A stretch of DNA of 7,497 nt from DASXTS01 sp036505275 (GTDB lineage: Bacteria; Actinomycetota; Actinomycetes; Mycobacteriales; Pseudonocardiaceae), in contig DASXTS010000226.1 of NCBI GenBank assembly GCA_036505275.1, positions 1 to 7,497 on the forward strand. Reading direction: 5' to 3'. How positions within the stretch are numbered: the stretch's first letter is position 1; each line of letters opens with the position of its first letter. The notes under the pieces were generated by a model. It searched no databases and was not told where the DNA came from. It saw nothing but the letters and a program-made list of their open reading frames with translations. Both the position numbers and the translations under genes were made by a program. Positions 1 through 5,522 of the stretch are shown piece after piece.

Positions 1-126
1 GTGCCGGGCGTCCCGGTCCGGCTCGGCGTACACCGCGACGCTGGCCAGCCCGGCGTCGCGGCAGGCCCGCACCACCCGAACCGCGATCTCGCCCCGGTTG
101 GCGATGAGGACCTTACGCAGCGGCAC
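1..126 (-). CDS. Acyl-CoA carboxylase alpha subunit (biotin carboxylase), N-terminal fragment
   Basis: Only the first 42 codons are in the window; the gene runs off the left edge. They read VPLRKVLIANRGEIAVRVVR followed by ACRDAGLASVAVYAEPD. This is the signature N-terminus of the biotin carboxylase domain (KVLIANRGEIAxRxxR, start of the pre-ATP-grasp domain). By family knowledge, the full actinobacterial protein carries biotin carboxylase and biotin carboxyl carrier domains. It carboxylates its own biotin with bicarbonate and ATP and hands the carboxyl group to the beta subunit, here encoded at 2425-4053. The GTG start at 126 is chosen because GGAGGAGGT lies 6 nt upstream, the strongest ribosome-binding site in the window. 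Two hairpins separate it from maf, so it may be transcribed separately from the upstream operon. Whether it is specific for acetyl- or propionyl-CoA cannot be judged from this fragment. Confidence 0.93.
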   Translation of the reverse strand, partial: MPLRKVLIANRGEIAVRVVRACRDAGLASVAVYAEPDRDARH

Positions 127-132
127 GCCGGC

Positions 133-141
133 ACCTCCTCC
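133..141 (-). promoter_or_regulatory. Strong Shine-Dalgarno site of the carboxylase alpha gene
   Basis: On the minus strand the bases read GGAGGAGGT, followed by a 6-nt spacer and the GTG start at 126. It fixes that start against the out-of-frame ATG just upstream. Most other minus-strand genes here have weak sites and depend on coupling, so this fits a gene that begins its own translation unit. Confidence 0.8.
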
Positions 142-157
142 ATTCGGATGACAGTCT

Positions 158-177
158 AGGGCCGCTGGCGCGGCCCT
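158..177 (-). terminator. Second of two tandem hairpins between maf and the alpha subunit gene
   Basis: This is a perfect 8-bp stem, AGGGCCGC / GCGGCCCT, with a 4-nt TGGC loop. It lies 2 nt from the larger hairpin at 180-219. It is all GC in the core and has no T-run after it, so it would be the U-tract-less kind of terminator or a paused-RNA structure. Immediately after it on the minus strand comes TAGACT, which fits an actinobacterial -10 pattern (TANNNT), but no matching -35 box is visible. Confidence 0.5.
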
Positions 178-179
178 CC

Positions 180-219
180 GTGAGTGCTCAATGGTGCTAC
201 CGCACCATTGAGCACTCAC
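180..219 (-). terminator. Perfect 18-bp hairpin overlapping the maf stop codon
   Basis: The left arm (180-197, GTGAGTGCTCAATGGTGC) and right arm (202-219) are exact reverse complements around a 4-nt loop (198-201). On the minus strand the maf stop TAG straddles the loop, and the last residues of Maf (ECSMVR) are encoded by an arm. Position and symmetry suggest a transcription terminator after maf, although no U-tract follows. The arms are less GC-rich than the surroundings, so an inserted palindromic repeat is an alternative. It resembles the HrcA operator (CIRCE) in containing GAGTGCT/AGCACTC, but the half-sites are in the opposite order. Confidence 0.65.
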
Positions 220-853
220 GACTTGTCCACAGGGTGGTCACGCTCACACCGAGGTCGGCGAGCAGGCGGCGGGTCAGCGGCAGGCTGATGCCGATCACAC
301 TGGACGGGTCGCCGTCCACGCCGTCGACGAACCAGCCGCCGAGGCCATCCAGGGTGAACGCGCCGGCCACCGACAGCGGTTCGCCGGTGCCGATGTAGGC
401 GTCCAGCTCGGCGGCGTCCGGCGTGCCGAACCGGATGGTGGTGCTGGCCACACCTTCTGCGGTGCACCGGCTCGCGCCGTCGACGAGCCGTACGGCGGCG
501 TGTCCGGTGAGCAGCTCGCCGGTGCCGCCGGCCATCCGCTGCCACCGGCGGCGGGCCGCCTCGGCGGTGCCCGGCTTGCCGACCAGCTCGCCGTCGATCA
601 GCAGCATGGAGTCGCAGCCGACCACCACCGCGTCGGGGTGGGTGCCCGCAACCGTGGCCGCCACGTCCGAGGCCTTCGCCGCGGCCAGTGCCACCACCAC
701 CTCGTCGTGGTCCGGATTGACCAGGCCGGCGACCACCGCGTCCTCGTCCACCCCGGACACCACCACGTGCGGCTCGACGCCGGCGGCGCGCAGCACCGCC
801 CGCCTGGCCGGTGAGGCCGACGCGAGCACGAACACCGTGGACACCCTCGGCAC
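197..853 (-). CDS. maf: Maf/Ham1-fold nucleoside triphosphate pyrophosphatase
   Basis: A 218-residue Maf-family protein, a cytosolic enzyme that hydrolyses non-canonical or selected NTPs (dTTP/UTP or modified nucleotides) to NMP and pyrophosphate. Visible motifs are the N-terminal SASPARR (12-18, nucleotide-binding loop), GVDED (34-38), GCDSMLLIDGELVGKP (79-94, with acidic D81 and K93), TGH (116-118), EPLSVAGAFTLDGLGG (158-173) and GDPSSVIGISLP (181-192). The GTG at 853 lies one base after a TAG in another frame. GTG codons at 844 and 835 are alternatives, and the latter has GAGG about 8 nt upstream. The C-terminus extends beyond the usual family end (near residue 209) by about nine residues, TSRECSMVR, partly encoded by the terminal hairpin. 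Maf beside acyl-CoA carboxylase subunit genes is a common actinobacterial arrangement. Exact substrate preference is not visible. Confidence 0.95.
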   Translation of the reverse strand: MPRVSTVFVLASASPARRAVLRAAGVEPHVVVSGVDEDAVVAGLVNPDHDEVVVALAAAKASDVAATVAGTHPDAVVVGCDSMLLIDGELVGKPGTAEAARRRWQRMAGGTGELLTGHAAVRLVDGASRCTAEGVASTTIRFGTPDAAELDAYIGTGEPLSVAGAFTLDGLGGWFVDGVDGDPSSVIGISLPLTRRLLADLGVSVTTLWTSRECSMVR

Positions 854-1467
854 CCTATGCGGCGATCACCCGGCCTGGTCCCGGCGGCCTCGCCCCGGCC
901 GGTGCGGCTCGCCGCCCACAGCGCGGCGACCAGGCAACCGACCAGGTTCGCCAGCAGGTCCCAGCCGGTGTTCTCGTATCCGCCGACCCTGGTGCCGGCC
1001 ACCGCCTGGCTGATCAGAAACTCCACCAGCTCGTTCAGCGCCCCGAGGCCGCAGCCGCCCAGCACCACCACCGGGATGGCGGCCGGCCCCCCGAAGGCTC
1101 CTGGAGCGGACCGCCGCGCCGCCTGCCAGCACGCCAGCCCGGCGAACCCGAAACCGATCGCGTGCACCACGTGGTCGAACCGCACCACGGGCAGCAACCA
1201 CACCTCGTACAGCACCCGGTCCCCGCCAACCGGCACCAGCCCACCGCACATGTGCAGCAGCCCCCACGCTGCCAGCCCCCACAACACTCCGCGGCCGAAT
1301 CGCACCCGCAGGTCGGCCAGGATCCCCAGGGCGAAGAGCACGGCCATGAACGCCGCGTAGACCGGCGTCGACGCGTTACCCGTCGCGGCCCCGACCCCGA
1401 GCAGCAGGGCGTAGTACCCCAGCCCGAACGCGGCGAGCGCCCGGTGTGCAAACACCCACCCGGTCAC
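598..1467 (-). CDS. DUF2238/VanZ-like multi-pass membrane protein, stop codon lost into maf
   Basis: Function is unknown. The first ~190 residues form a six-helix membrane protein (hydrophobic stretches about 11-29, 35-52, 60-78, 97-115, 128-150, 168-187). It carries the polar signature DHxxH (98-102), NExxE (145-149) and YENTGWDLLANLVG (164-177). This resembles YjdF/DUF2238 proteins, with conserved acidic and His residues in the membrane region. The GTG at 1467 overlaps the toxin stop by 4 nt (GTGA) and no ribosome site is seen, so translation should be coupled. The frame stays open past residue ~200, where the family normally ends, to a stop at 598, giving 289 residues. The last ~85 residues (rich in R, W, P, C) look like out-of-frame maf. 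A TAG in the next frame at 857-855, one base before maf, is probably the old stop, which implies a frameshift between about 905 and 860. A real extended product is less likely. Confidence 0.62.
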   Translation of the reverse strand: MTGWVFAHRALAAFGLGYYALLLGVGAATGNASTPVYAAFMAVLFALGILADLRVRFGRGVLWGLAAWGLLHMCGGLVPVGGDRVLYEVWLLPVVRFDHVVHAIGFGFAGLACWQAARRSAPGAFGGPAAIPVVVLGGCGLGALNELVEFLISQAVAGTRVGGYENTGWDLLANLVGCLVAALWAASRTGRGEAAGTRPGDRRIGCRGCPRCSCSRRPHRPGGRCCAPPASSRTWWCPGWTRTRWSPAWSIRTTTRWWWHWPRRRPRTWRPRLRAPTPTRWWSAATPCC

Positions 1468-1892
1468 GCGAACGGATTGCGCACGGTCAGCGACCCGAAC
1501 TTCCGCCCGTCCTGTAGATCCTCGGACACCAGAAAGGCGGCGCTCGCCCGGAGCGCCGCTTCCACGATCAGAGCGTCCCAGAACGAGACCGAGTGCTCCT
1601 CCTCGAGGCGGCTGGCGGACATGATCATCTGTGCGTCGGTCGGGATGACCCGCCACCGGGCATAAGACGCGAGTGCCCGACGCGCCTCGGCTCGGGACAT
1701 CGCCAGCTTGTAGACCTTGGTTGCATTGAAGTAGAACTCCTGCAGGACCTGCGTGCTCACGACCCCACTCTGCGAGTCCCACAAGCGTCCGACGAGCTCC
1801 TTCGCGATCTTGTAGCGCGAGTCCGGTTTGTTGTCGTGGGCATAGAGCAGGACGTTCGTGTCGACAAACGTCATGACCGGCGGAAGTGTCAT
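1464..1892 (-). CDS. PIN-domain ribonuclease toxin (VapC-like)
   Basis: A 142-residue PIN-domain protein and predicted Mg-dependent endoribonuclease, the toxin partner of the RHH protein encoded just upstream. The core begins MTFVDTNVLLYAHD, with D11 as the first acidic residue. E52 lies in STQVLQEFY (46-54), D106 in SFWDALIVEAA (103-112) and D125/D128 in LVSEDLQDGR (121-130). All four acidic positions of the PIN active site are thus present, and the toxin looks intact. The STQVLQEFY and SFWDALIV signatures belong to a common PIN subfamily of actinobacteria and other bacteria. The ATG at 1892 overlaps the antitoxin stop as ATGA. An internal ATG at 1874 (residue 7) gives the more typical family N-terminus and could be the true start. 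The stop overlaps the next gene's GTG. Codons are clearly less GC-extreme than in the flanking carboxylase genes, consistent with transfer. Confidence 0.9.
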   Translation of the reverse strand: MTLPPVMTFVDTNVLLYAHDNKPDSRYKIAKELVGRLWDSQSGVVSTQVLQEFYFNATKVYKLAMSRAEARRALASYARWRVIPTDAQMIMSASRLEEEHSVSFWDALIVEAALRASAAFLVSEDLQDGRKFGSLTVRNPFA

Positions 1893-2140
1893 CTGCCGTA
1901 CCTGTTCAGACGTTCGGCGTATGCATCCTCACGGCGCCATTTCCACTCGCCGCGGTCGACCGCCTCGTCGAGCAGCTCCAAGGCCGCCTTGCGGGCCCGC
2001 TCGTACGCCGCGTCCTCCCCGGCGAGCTGCGACAGATAAGCCGAGACCAGACCGCTCACCGAGGTGCCACGACGAGCGGCGACTGCCTTGATCTCCTTGA
2101 TGATGTCCTCGTCCAGCTGGATGGTGAGGTTGCGCTTCAT
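1889..2140 (-). CDS. Ribbon-helix-helix antitoxin
   Basis: An 83-residue protein with a classic RHH DNA-binding N-terminus: beta strand at residues 2-9 (KRNLTIQL), helix A at about 10-23, a turn with RGTS, and helix B at about 26-40 (SVSGLVSAYLSQLAG). The remainder (44-83), charged and helical with aromatic residues (EWKWRRED), is the expected toxin-binding tail. Such proteins dimerise, bind the operator of their own operon and neutralise the PIN toxin translated from the same mRNA. The last codons overlap the toxin start by 4 nt (ATGA), ensuring coupling. No clear ribosome site precedes the ATG at 2140. Upstream is an AT-rich 42-bp gap, the likely promoter/operator. The pair lies between the epsilon subunit and membrane protein genes, in the same direction, as an apparent insertion. 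Confidence 0.85.
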   Translation of the reverse strand: MKRNLTIQLDEDIIKEIKAVAARRGTSVSGLVSAYLSQLAGEDAAYERARKAALELLDEAVDRGEWKWRREDAYAERLNRYGR

Positions 2141-2182
2141 GAGACACAGTATTTCACGTACAACTTGTTATGCTAAGCAGCT
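2141..2182 (-). promoter_or_regulatory. AT-rich promoter/operator candidate of the first toxin-antitoxin operon
   Basis: This 42-bp gap is a low-GC island in a GC-rich region. On the minus strand it holds ACAAGTTGT (2168-2160, a palindrome around one central base) and TACTGT about 10 nt before the ATG, which fits TANNNT. A poor -35-like TTAGCA lies 19 nt further up. AAGCAGCTT (2175-2183), a second small palindrome, overlaps the stop of the epsilon gene. RHH antitoxins usually bind such short symmetric elements. The operator role is inferred. Confidence 0.4.
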
Positions 2183-2428
2183 TTACCGGCGCGTCATACC
2201 GGATGCCCGCCAGGCGCCGGGGCGGGGGTGTAGTGCCTCGCGCATCAGCGCCGACCGGTCGGCCCAGGCGGAGCGCCGCGGCATCGTCGGCAGCTCATCC
2301 GAGCCGGCGCGTGCCGCCGCGGCAAGCACCACGGAGGTGAGCGCAGCCAACTCGGCCTCGCTCGGCGTGCCCCGCACCACCCGCAGCAGCGGCCGCTCGC
2401 CCGCACCCGTGCTCACAGCGTCGCTCAT
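2183..2428 (-). CDS. Acyl-CoA carboxylase epsilon subunit
   Basis: An 81-residue protein of the actinobacteria-specific epsilon subunit family, which binds the carboxylase core and stimulates its activity. Visible marks are LLRVVRGTPSEAELAALTSVVLAA (residues 14-37), the RVVRGxPxxEELAAL-type signature, and a C-terminal segment with W55 and GAWRASG (71-77). The length and the position directly after the beta subunit are typical. The start ATG at 2428 overlaps the beta stop as ATGA (4 nt), so the subunits should be translated at matched levels. The middle of the protein is low in complexity (Ala-rich), as in relatives. Its presence argues that the beta subunit forms an alpha/beta/epsilon complex of the propionyl-/acyl-CoA carboxylase type. 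Confidence 0.9.
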   Translation of the reverse strand: MSDAVSTGAGERPLLRVVRGTPSEAELAALTSVVLAAAARAGSDELPTMPRRSAWADRSALMREALHPRPGAWRASGMTRR

Positions 2429-4053
2429 AGTGGGATGTTCCCGTGCTTCTTGGGCGGCAGGGTCTGCCGTTTCTCGCGCAGCATCCACAGCGCCCTTGCC
2501 ACGTACGACCGCGTGTACGACGGCGGGATCACCGAGTCCACATAGCCGCGCTCGGCCGCGATGTAAGGGTTCGCCAGGGTGTCCTCGTACTCGGTGACCA
2601 GCTCGGCGCGCCGCGCGTCCGGGTCGTCCGCCGCGGCCAGCTCTCGCCGGTACAGCACGTTCACCGCGCCCTGCGCGCCCATCACCGCGATCTGCGCGGT
2701 CGGCCAGGCCAGGTTGATGTCGGCCCGCAGGTGCTTGGACCCCATCACGTCGTACGCCCCGCCGTACGCCTTGCGTGTGATCACGGTGACCTTGGGCACG
2801 GTGGCCTCGGCATAGGCGTAGATCAGCTTGGCGCCCCGGCGGATGATCCCGCCGTACTCCTGGTCCACCCCCGGCAGGAAGCCCGGCACGTCCACAAACG
2901 TCAGCACCGGCACGTTGAACGCGTCGCAGGTGCGGACGAATCTCGCCGCCTTCTCCGACGCCGCGATGTCGAGGCAGCCGGCGTACTGGGTGGGCTGGTT
3001 GGCCACCACGCCGACCGGGTGCCCGGACACCCGGCCGAAGCCGACCACGATGTTCGGCCCGTACAGCCCATGCACCTCGAGGAACTCGCCGTCGTCCAGC
3101 ACGCGTGTGATGACCTCGTGCATGTCGTACGGCTGGTTCGCCGAGTCCGGAATCAGGCCGTCGAGCTCGCGATCGGCGTCGGTCAGCTCGTCGGCGACCG
3201 GCCCGGTCGGGGCCACACCGGTGCCGAAGTCCGGCGGATCGGACAGGTTGTTGCTCGGCAGGTAGGACAGCAGCGCCTTGACGTAGGAGAACGCGTCCTC
3301 CTCGTCGGCGGCCAGGTAGTGCGCGTTGCCGGATCGGGTGTTGTGCGTGCGTGCCCCGCCCAGCTCCTCGAACCCGACGTCCTCCCCGGTCACCGTCTTG
3401 ATCACGTCCGGCCCGGTGATGAACATGTGCGAGGTCTTGTCCACCATCACGGTGAAGTCGGTGATCGCCGGCGAGTACACCGCCCCGCCGGCGCACGGCC
3501 CCGTGATCAGCGATATCTGGGGTATCACCCCCGACGCAATGGTATTGCGGTAGAAGATCTCGCCGTACAACCCGAGCGCGACCACACCCTCCTGCACCCG
3601 CGCGCCGCCGCCGTCGTTGATCCCGATGATCGGGCACCCGATCTTCAGCGCCAGGTCCATCACCTTGACGATCTTCTCGCCGTACACCTCGCCCAGCGAG
3701 CCGCCGAATACCGTGAAGTCCTGGCTGAACAGGCACACCTGCCGGCCGTCGATCGTGCCGTAACCGGTGACCACCCCGTCGCCGTACGGGCGGTTGCGCT
3801 CCATGCCGAAGCTCGACGACCGGTGCCTGGCCAGCTCGTCCAACTCGATGAACGAGCCGGGGTCCAGCAACATGTCGATCCGCTCGCGGGCGGTCTTCTT
3901 GCCCTTCGCGTGCTGCTTTTCCACCGCCCTGGCCGAGCCGGCGTGCACCGCCTCGTCGTTGCGCTGGTACAGGTCCGCCAGCTTGCCAGCGGTGGTGTGA
4001 ATGTCCGGCCGCTCGGCCGGCGTGCTGCCGACCGGCTGGGTGGCGCTGCTCAT
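2425..4053 (-). CDS. pccB: Acyl-CoA carboxylase beta subunit (propionyl-CoA carboxylase type carboxyltransferase)
   Basis: A 542-residue biotin-dependent carboxyltransferase that moves the carboxyl group from carboxybiotin to an acyl-CoA, probably propionyl-CoA (giving methylmalonyl-CoA). The length fits the family. The N-terminal domain has KGKKTARERIDMLLD (50-64), the INDGGGARVQEG loop (145-156) and TGPCAGGAVYSPA (184-196). The C-terminal domain has DVPGFLPG (388-395) and TRKAYGGAYDVMGSKH (426-441). D435, in AYDVM, occupies what I recall as the substrate-selecting position, where Asp favours propionyl-CoA (Streptomyces PccB work). The N- and C-domain oxyanion glycines are present. The ATG at 4053 is chosen because family similarity begins a few residues later; the same frame stays open to 5001, but that stretch is antisense of the biotin ligase. 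There is no strong ribosome site; TAGGCT 14 nt upstream could be a -10 box of a short-leader transcript. Confidence 0.95.
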   Translation of the reverse strand: MSSATQPVGSTPAERPDIHTTAGKLADLYQRNDEAVHAGSARAVEKQHAKGKKTARERIDMLLDPGSFIELDELARHRSSSFGMERNRPYGDGVVTGYGTIDGRQVCLFSQDFTVFGGSLGEVYGEKIVKVMDLALKIGCPIIGINDGGGARVQEGVVALGLYGEIFYRNTIASGVIPQISLITGPCAGGAVYSPAITDFTVMVDKTSHMFITGPDVIKTVTGEDVGFEELGGARTHNTRSGNAHYLAADEEDAFSYVKALLSYLPSNNLSDPPDFGTGVAPTGPVADELTDADRELDGLIPDSANQPYDMHEVITRVLDDGEFLEVHGLYGPNIVVGFGRVSGHPVGVVANQPTQYAGCLDIAASEKAARFVRTCDAFNVPVLTFVDVPGFLPGVDQEYGGIIRRGAKLIYAYAEATVPKVTVITRKAYGGAYDVMGSKHLRADINLAWPTAQIAVMGAQGAVNVLYRRELAAADDPDARRAELVTEYEDTLANPYIAAERGYVDSVIPPSYTRSYVARALWMLREKRQTLPPKKHGNIPL

Positions 4054-4141
4054 GCCGTCGAGCCTAATGAGACCTGCTCTGGTGCACAGCCGGCCGGTTG
4101 AACTGCTCCGACCGCTCGGGATCGGCGTAGCGTCCTGCGCC
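4054..4141. promoter_or_regulatory. Divergent promoter region between carboxylase beta and biotin ligase genes
   Basis: Eighty-eight bases between two divergent starts must hold promoters for both directions. Plus-strand candidate: TAGCGT (4128-4133, fits TANNNT) 8 nt before the GTG at 4142, suggesting a leaderless or very short leader mRNA. TTGAAC at 4098-4103 resembles a -35 but is 24 nt away, which is too far. Minus-strand candidate: TAGGCT (4066-4061), about 7 nt before the ATG at 4053. No clear operator was found; GCCGGCCGG at 4089-4097 and GTGCAC at 4082-4087 are small self-complementary stretches without recognised meaning. Confidence 0.4.
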
Positions 4142-4981
4142 GTGTGGACCGACCTTGACCGGCCGCCGCTGCGGGTCGAGTCCCTGCGGCGCGGGCTGCT
4201 GGCTCCCAACGGCGAGTACGCGGCGATCGACGTGGTCGCCGAGACCGGCTCGACGAACACGGACCTGACGGCGGCGGCCCGCGCCGGCGCACCGGACCGG
4301 ACCGTGCTGGTGGCCGAGCACCAGAGAGCGGGCCGGGGTCGGGCCGCCAGGACGTGGGTGTCGCCCCCGCGGGCCGGGCTGAGCATGTCCGTGCTGCTGC
4401 GGCCGGAGGGGGTGCCGAGCCACCGGCTCGGCTGGTTGCCGCTGGTCGCCGGGGTGGCGCTGGTCGACGCGGTGCGCTTGGTCGCCGAGGTGGACGCCGT
4501 GCTCAAGTGGCCCAACGACCTGCTGGTCGGGCCGCGGCGGCGCAAGTGCGCCGGCATTCTGGCCGAGGTCGTCGGCGGTCCCGCGGTCATCGTCGGCATC
4601 GGCCTCAATGTCACGGTGACCGAGGAGGAGCTGCCGCCGGACGCCGGCGCGACCTCGCTGGCCCTGGAGCACGCCGCGTGCACCGACCGGGACACGCTGC
4701 TGCGCGCCGTGCTGCGCGAGCTGTCCACGGCGGAACGGCGATGGCGCGAGCACGGCGGCGACCCGGAGGCCAGTGGTCTGCGCGCGGCGTACCGCAGCCG
4801 CAGTGGCACGCTCGGCCAGCGGGTGCGCGTCGAGCTGCCGGCCGGCGCCGTGCTGGCTGGCGACGCGCTGGACGTCGACGAGGACGGCCGCCTCGTCGTC
4901 CGCGCCGACGATGGCACCGAGCACGCCGTATCGGCCGGCACCGTGGTGCACGTGCGTCCTGACCCCGAACCGTCGGTGTGA
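4142..4981 (+). CDS. birA: Biotin--[acetyl-CoA carboxylase] ligase, no HTH domain
   Basis: A 279-residue biotin-protein ligase. It activates biotin to biotinyl-AMP and attaches it to the lysine of biotin carrier domains, here most obviously the alpha subunit encoded at the left edge. Motifs are ETGSTNTDL (34-42), the biotin/ATP loop GRGRAARTW (64-72), KWPNDLLVG (122-130, catalytic Lys), GILAEV (138-143), GIGLNV (152-157) and a C-terminal SH3-like cap (about 223-272). It lacks the winged-helix repressor domain of E. coli BirA, so it should be an enzyme only. The GTG at 4142 is chosen because WTDLDRPPL follows directly, the usual start of actinobacterial relatives. ATGs at 4052 and 4067 are in frame but add an unconserved leader, and 4052 overlaps the divergent gene's start. 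It is divergent from the carboxylase and upstream of the PH-domain gene by 40 nt. Confidence 0.93.
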   Translation: MWTDLDRPPLRVESLRRGLLAPNGEYAAIDVVAETGSTNTDLTAAARAGAPDRTVLVAEHQRAGRGRAARTWVSPPRAGLSMSVLLRPEGVPSHRLGWLPLVAGVALVDAVRLVAEVDAVLKWPNDLLVGPRRRKCAGILAEVVGGPAVIVGIGLNVTVTEEELPPDAGATSLALEHAACTDRDTLLRAVLRELSTAERRWREHGGDPEASGLRAAYRSRSGTLGQRVRVELPAGAVLAGDALDVDEDGRLVVRADDGTEHAVSAGTVVHVRPDPEPSV

Positions 4982-5021
4982 CGCAGTACCGTGGCCAGCA
5001 CCGCGAGCTTGGAGGACGACC

Positions 5022-5522
5022 GTGGCCTACCCCGACGAGTTGCTGTCCGCCAATGAGCGCGTTGTGATCCACAAGCACCCGCACTGGAAGATGCTGGTGC
5101 TGCCCGTGCTGGTGTTGCTGGTGACCGTGGGTATCGCCGCCTACCTGGCGTCGCTGGTGTCCGACCAGAGTTGGCATGTCATCGCCTGGGTCGTGCTCGC
5201 CGGGCTCGCCGCCATTGCGGTCATCTGGTTCACCGTGGTGCCGCTGATCCGCTGGCGAACCACCCACTTCGTCGTCACCACCCAGCGGGTGCTGGTGCGC
5301 GAGGGCGTGCTCTCCCGCAGCGGCATCGACATCCCGCTGACCAGGGTGAACAGCGTCCAGTTCCGGCACTCGTTCGTCCAGCGGCTGCTCGGCTGCGGCA
5401 CGCTGGTGATCGAGTCCGCGTCCGACGAGCCGCTGGAGTTCGACGACATCCCCCAGGTCGAGCGGGTGCACTCGCTGCTCTACCGGGAGCTGCACGACGA
5501 TGACGAGCCGATCCGGCGTTAG
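5022..5522 (+). CDS. Two-TM bacterial PH domain protein (YdbS-like, DUF304)
   Basis: A 166-residue membrane protein. An N-terminal segment with VVIHKHPHWKML (14-25) is followed by two transmembrane helices (about 25-46 and 53-75). A cytoplasmic bacterial PH domain (about 78-158) contains the typical THFVVTTQRVLVREGVLSRSG (81-101), IPLTRVNSVQFRHS (104-117), LGCGTLVIES (123-132) and DDIPQVERVHSLL (141-153). The family (bPH2) is widespread in actinobacteria next to biotin ligase and carboxylase genes; its molecular role is unknown, perhaps envelope stress or membrane-associated scaffolding. The GTG at 5022 has GGAGGA 5 nt upstream (5011-5016), a good ribosome site. It lies 40 nt after birA, and its end overlaps the HMG-CoA lyase start by 23 nt, suggesting one transcript. 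Confidence 0.88.
   Translation: MAYPDELLSANERVVIHKHPHWKMLVLPVLVLLVTVGIAAYLASLVSDQSWHVIAWVVLAGLAAIAVIWFTVVPLIRWRTTHFVVTTQRVLVREGVLSRSGIDIPLTRVNSVQFRHSFVQRLLGCGTLVIESASDEPLEFDDIPQVERVHSLLYRELHDDDEPIRR

Noticed and set aside
180..219. CIRCE (HrcA operator) at the hairpin, because of GAGTGCT and AGCACTC
   Set aside because: CIRCE has TTAGCACTC first and GAGTGCTAA second with a 9-nt spacer; here the half-sites are in the reverse order with a 4-nt loop, and no heat-shock gene follows.
2443..4101. Open frame of 552 codons on the plus strand opposite the carboxylase beta gene
   Set aside because: It is the mirror frame of a highly biased GC-rich gene; the translation is rich in Arg, Val, His and Gly without domains, and the minus-strand protein is unmistakable.
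4098..4103. TTGAAC as half of a BioQ-type biotin operator or a -35 box for birA
   Set aside because: No second half-site is present and the spacing to the best -10 (24 nt) is too long.
4054..5001. The carboxylase beta frame is open for a further 316 codons upstream
   Set aside because: That stretch is antisense of birA and translates into Ser/Arg/Pro/Thr text; family similarity starts only after 4053.
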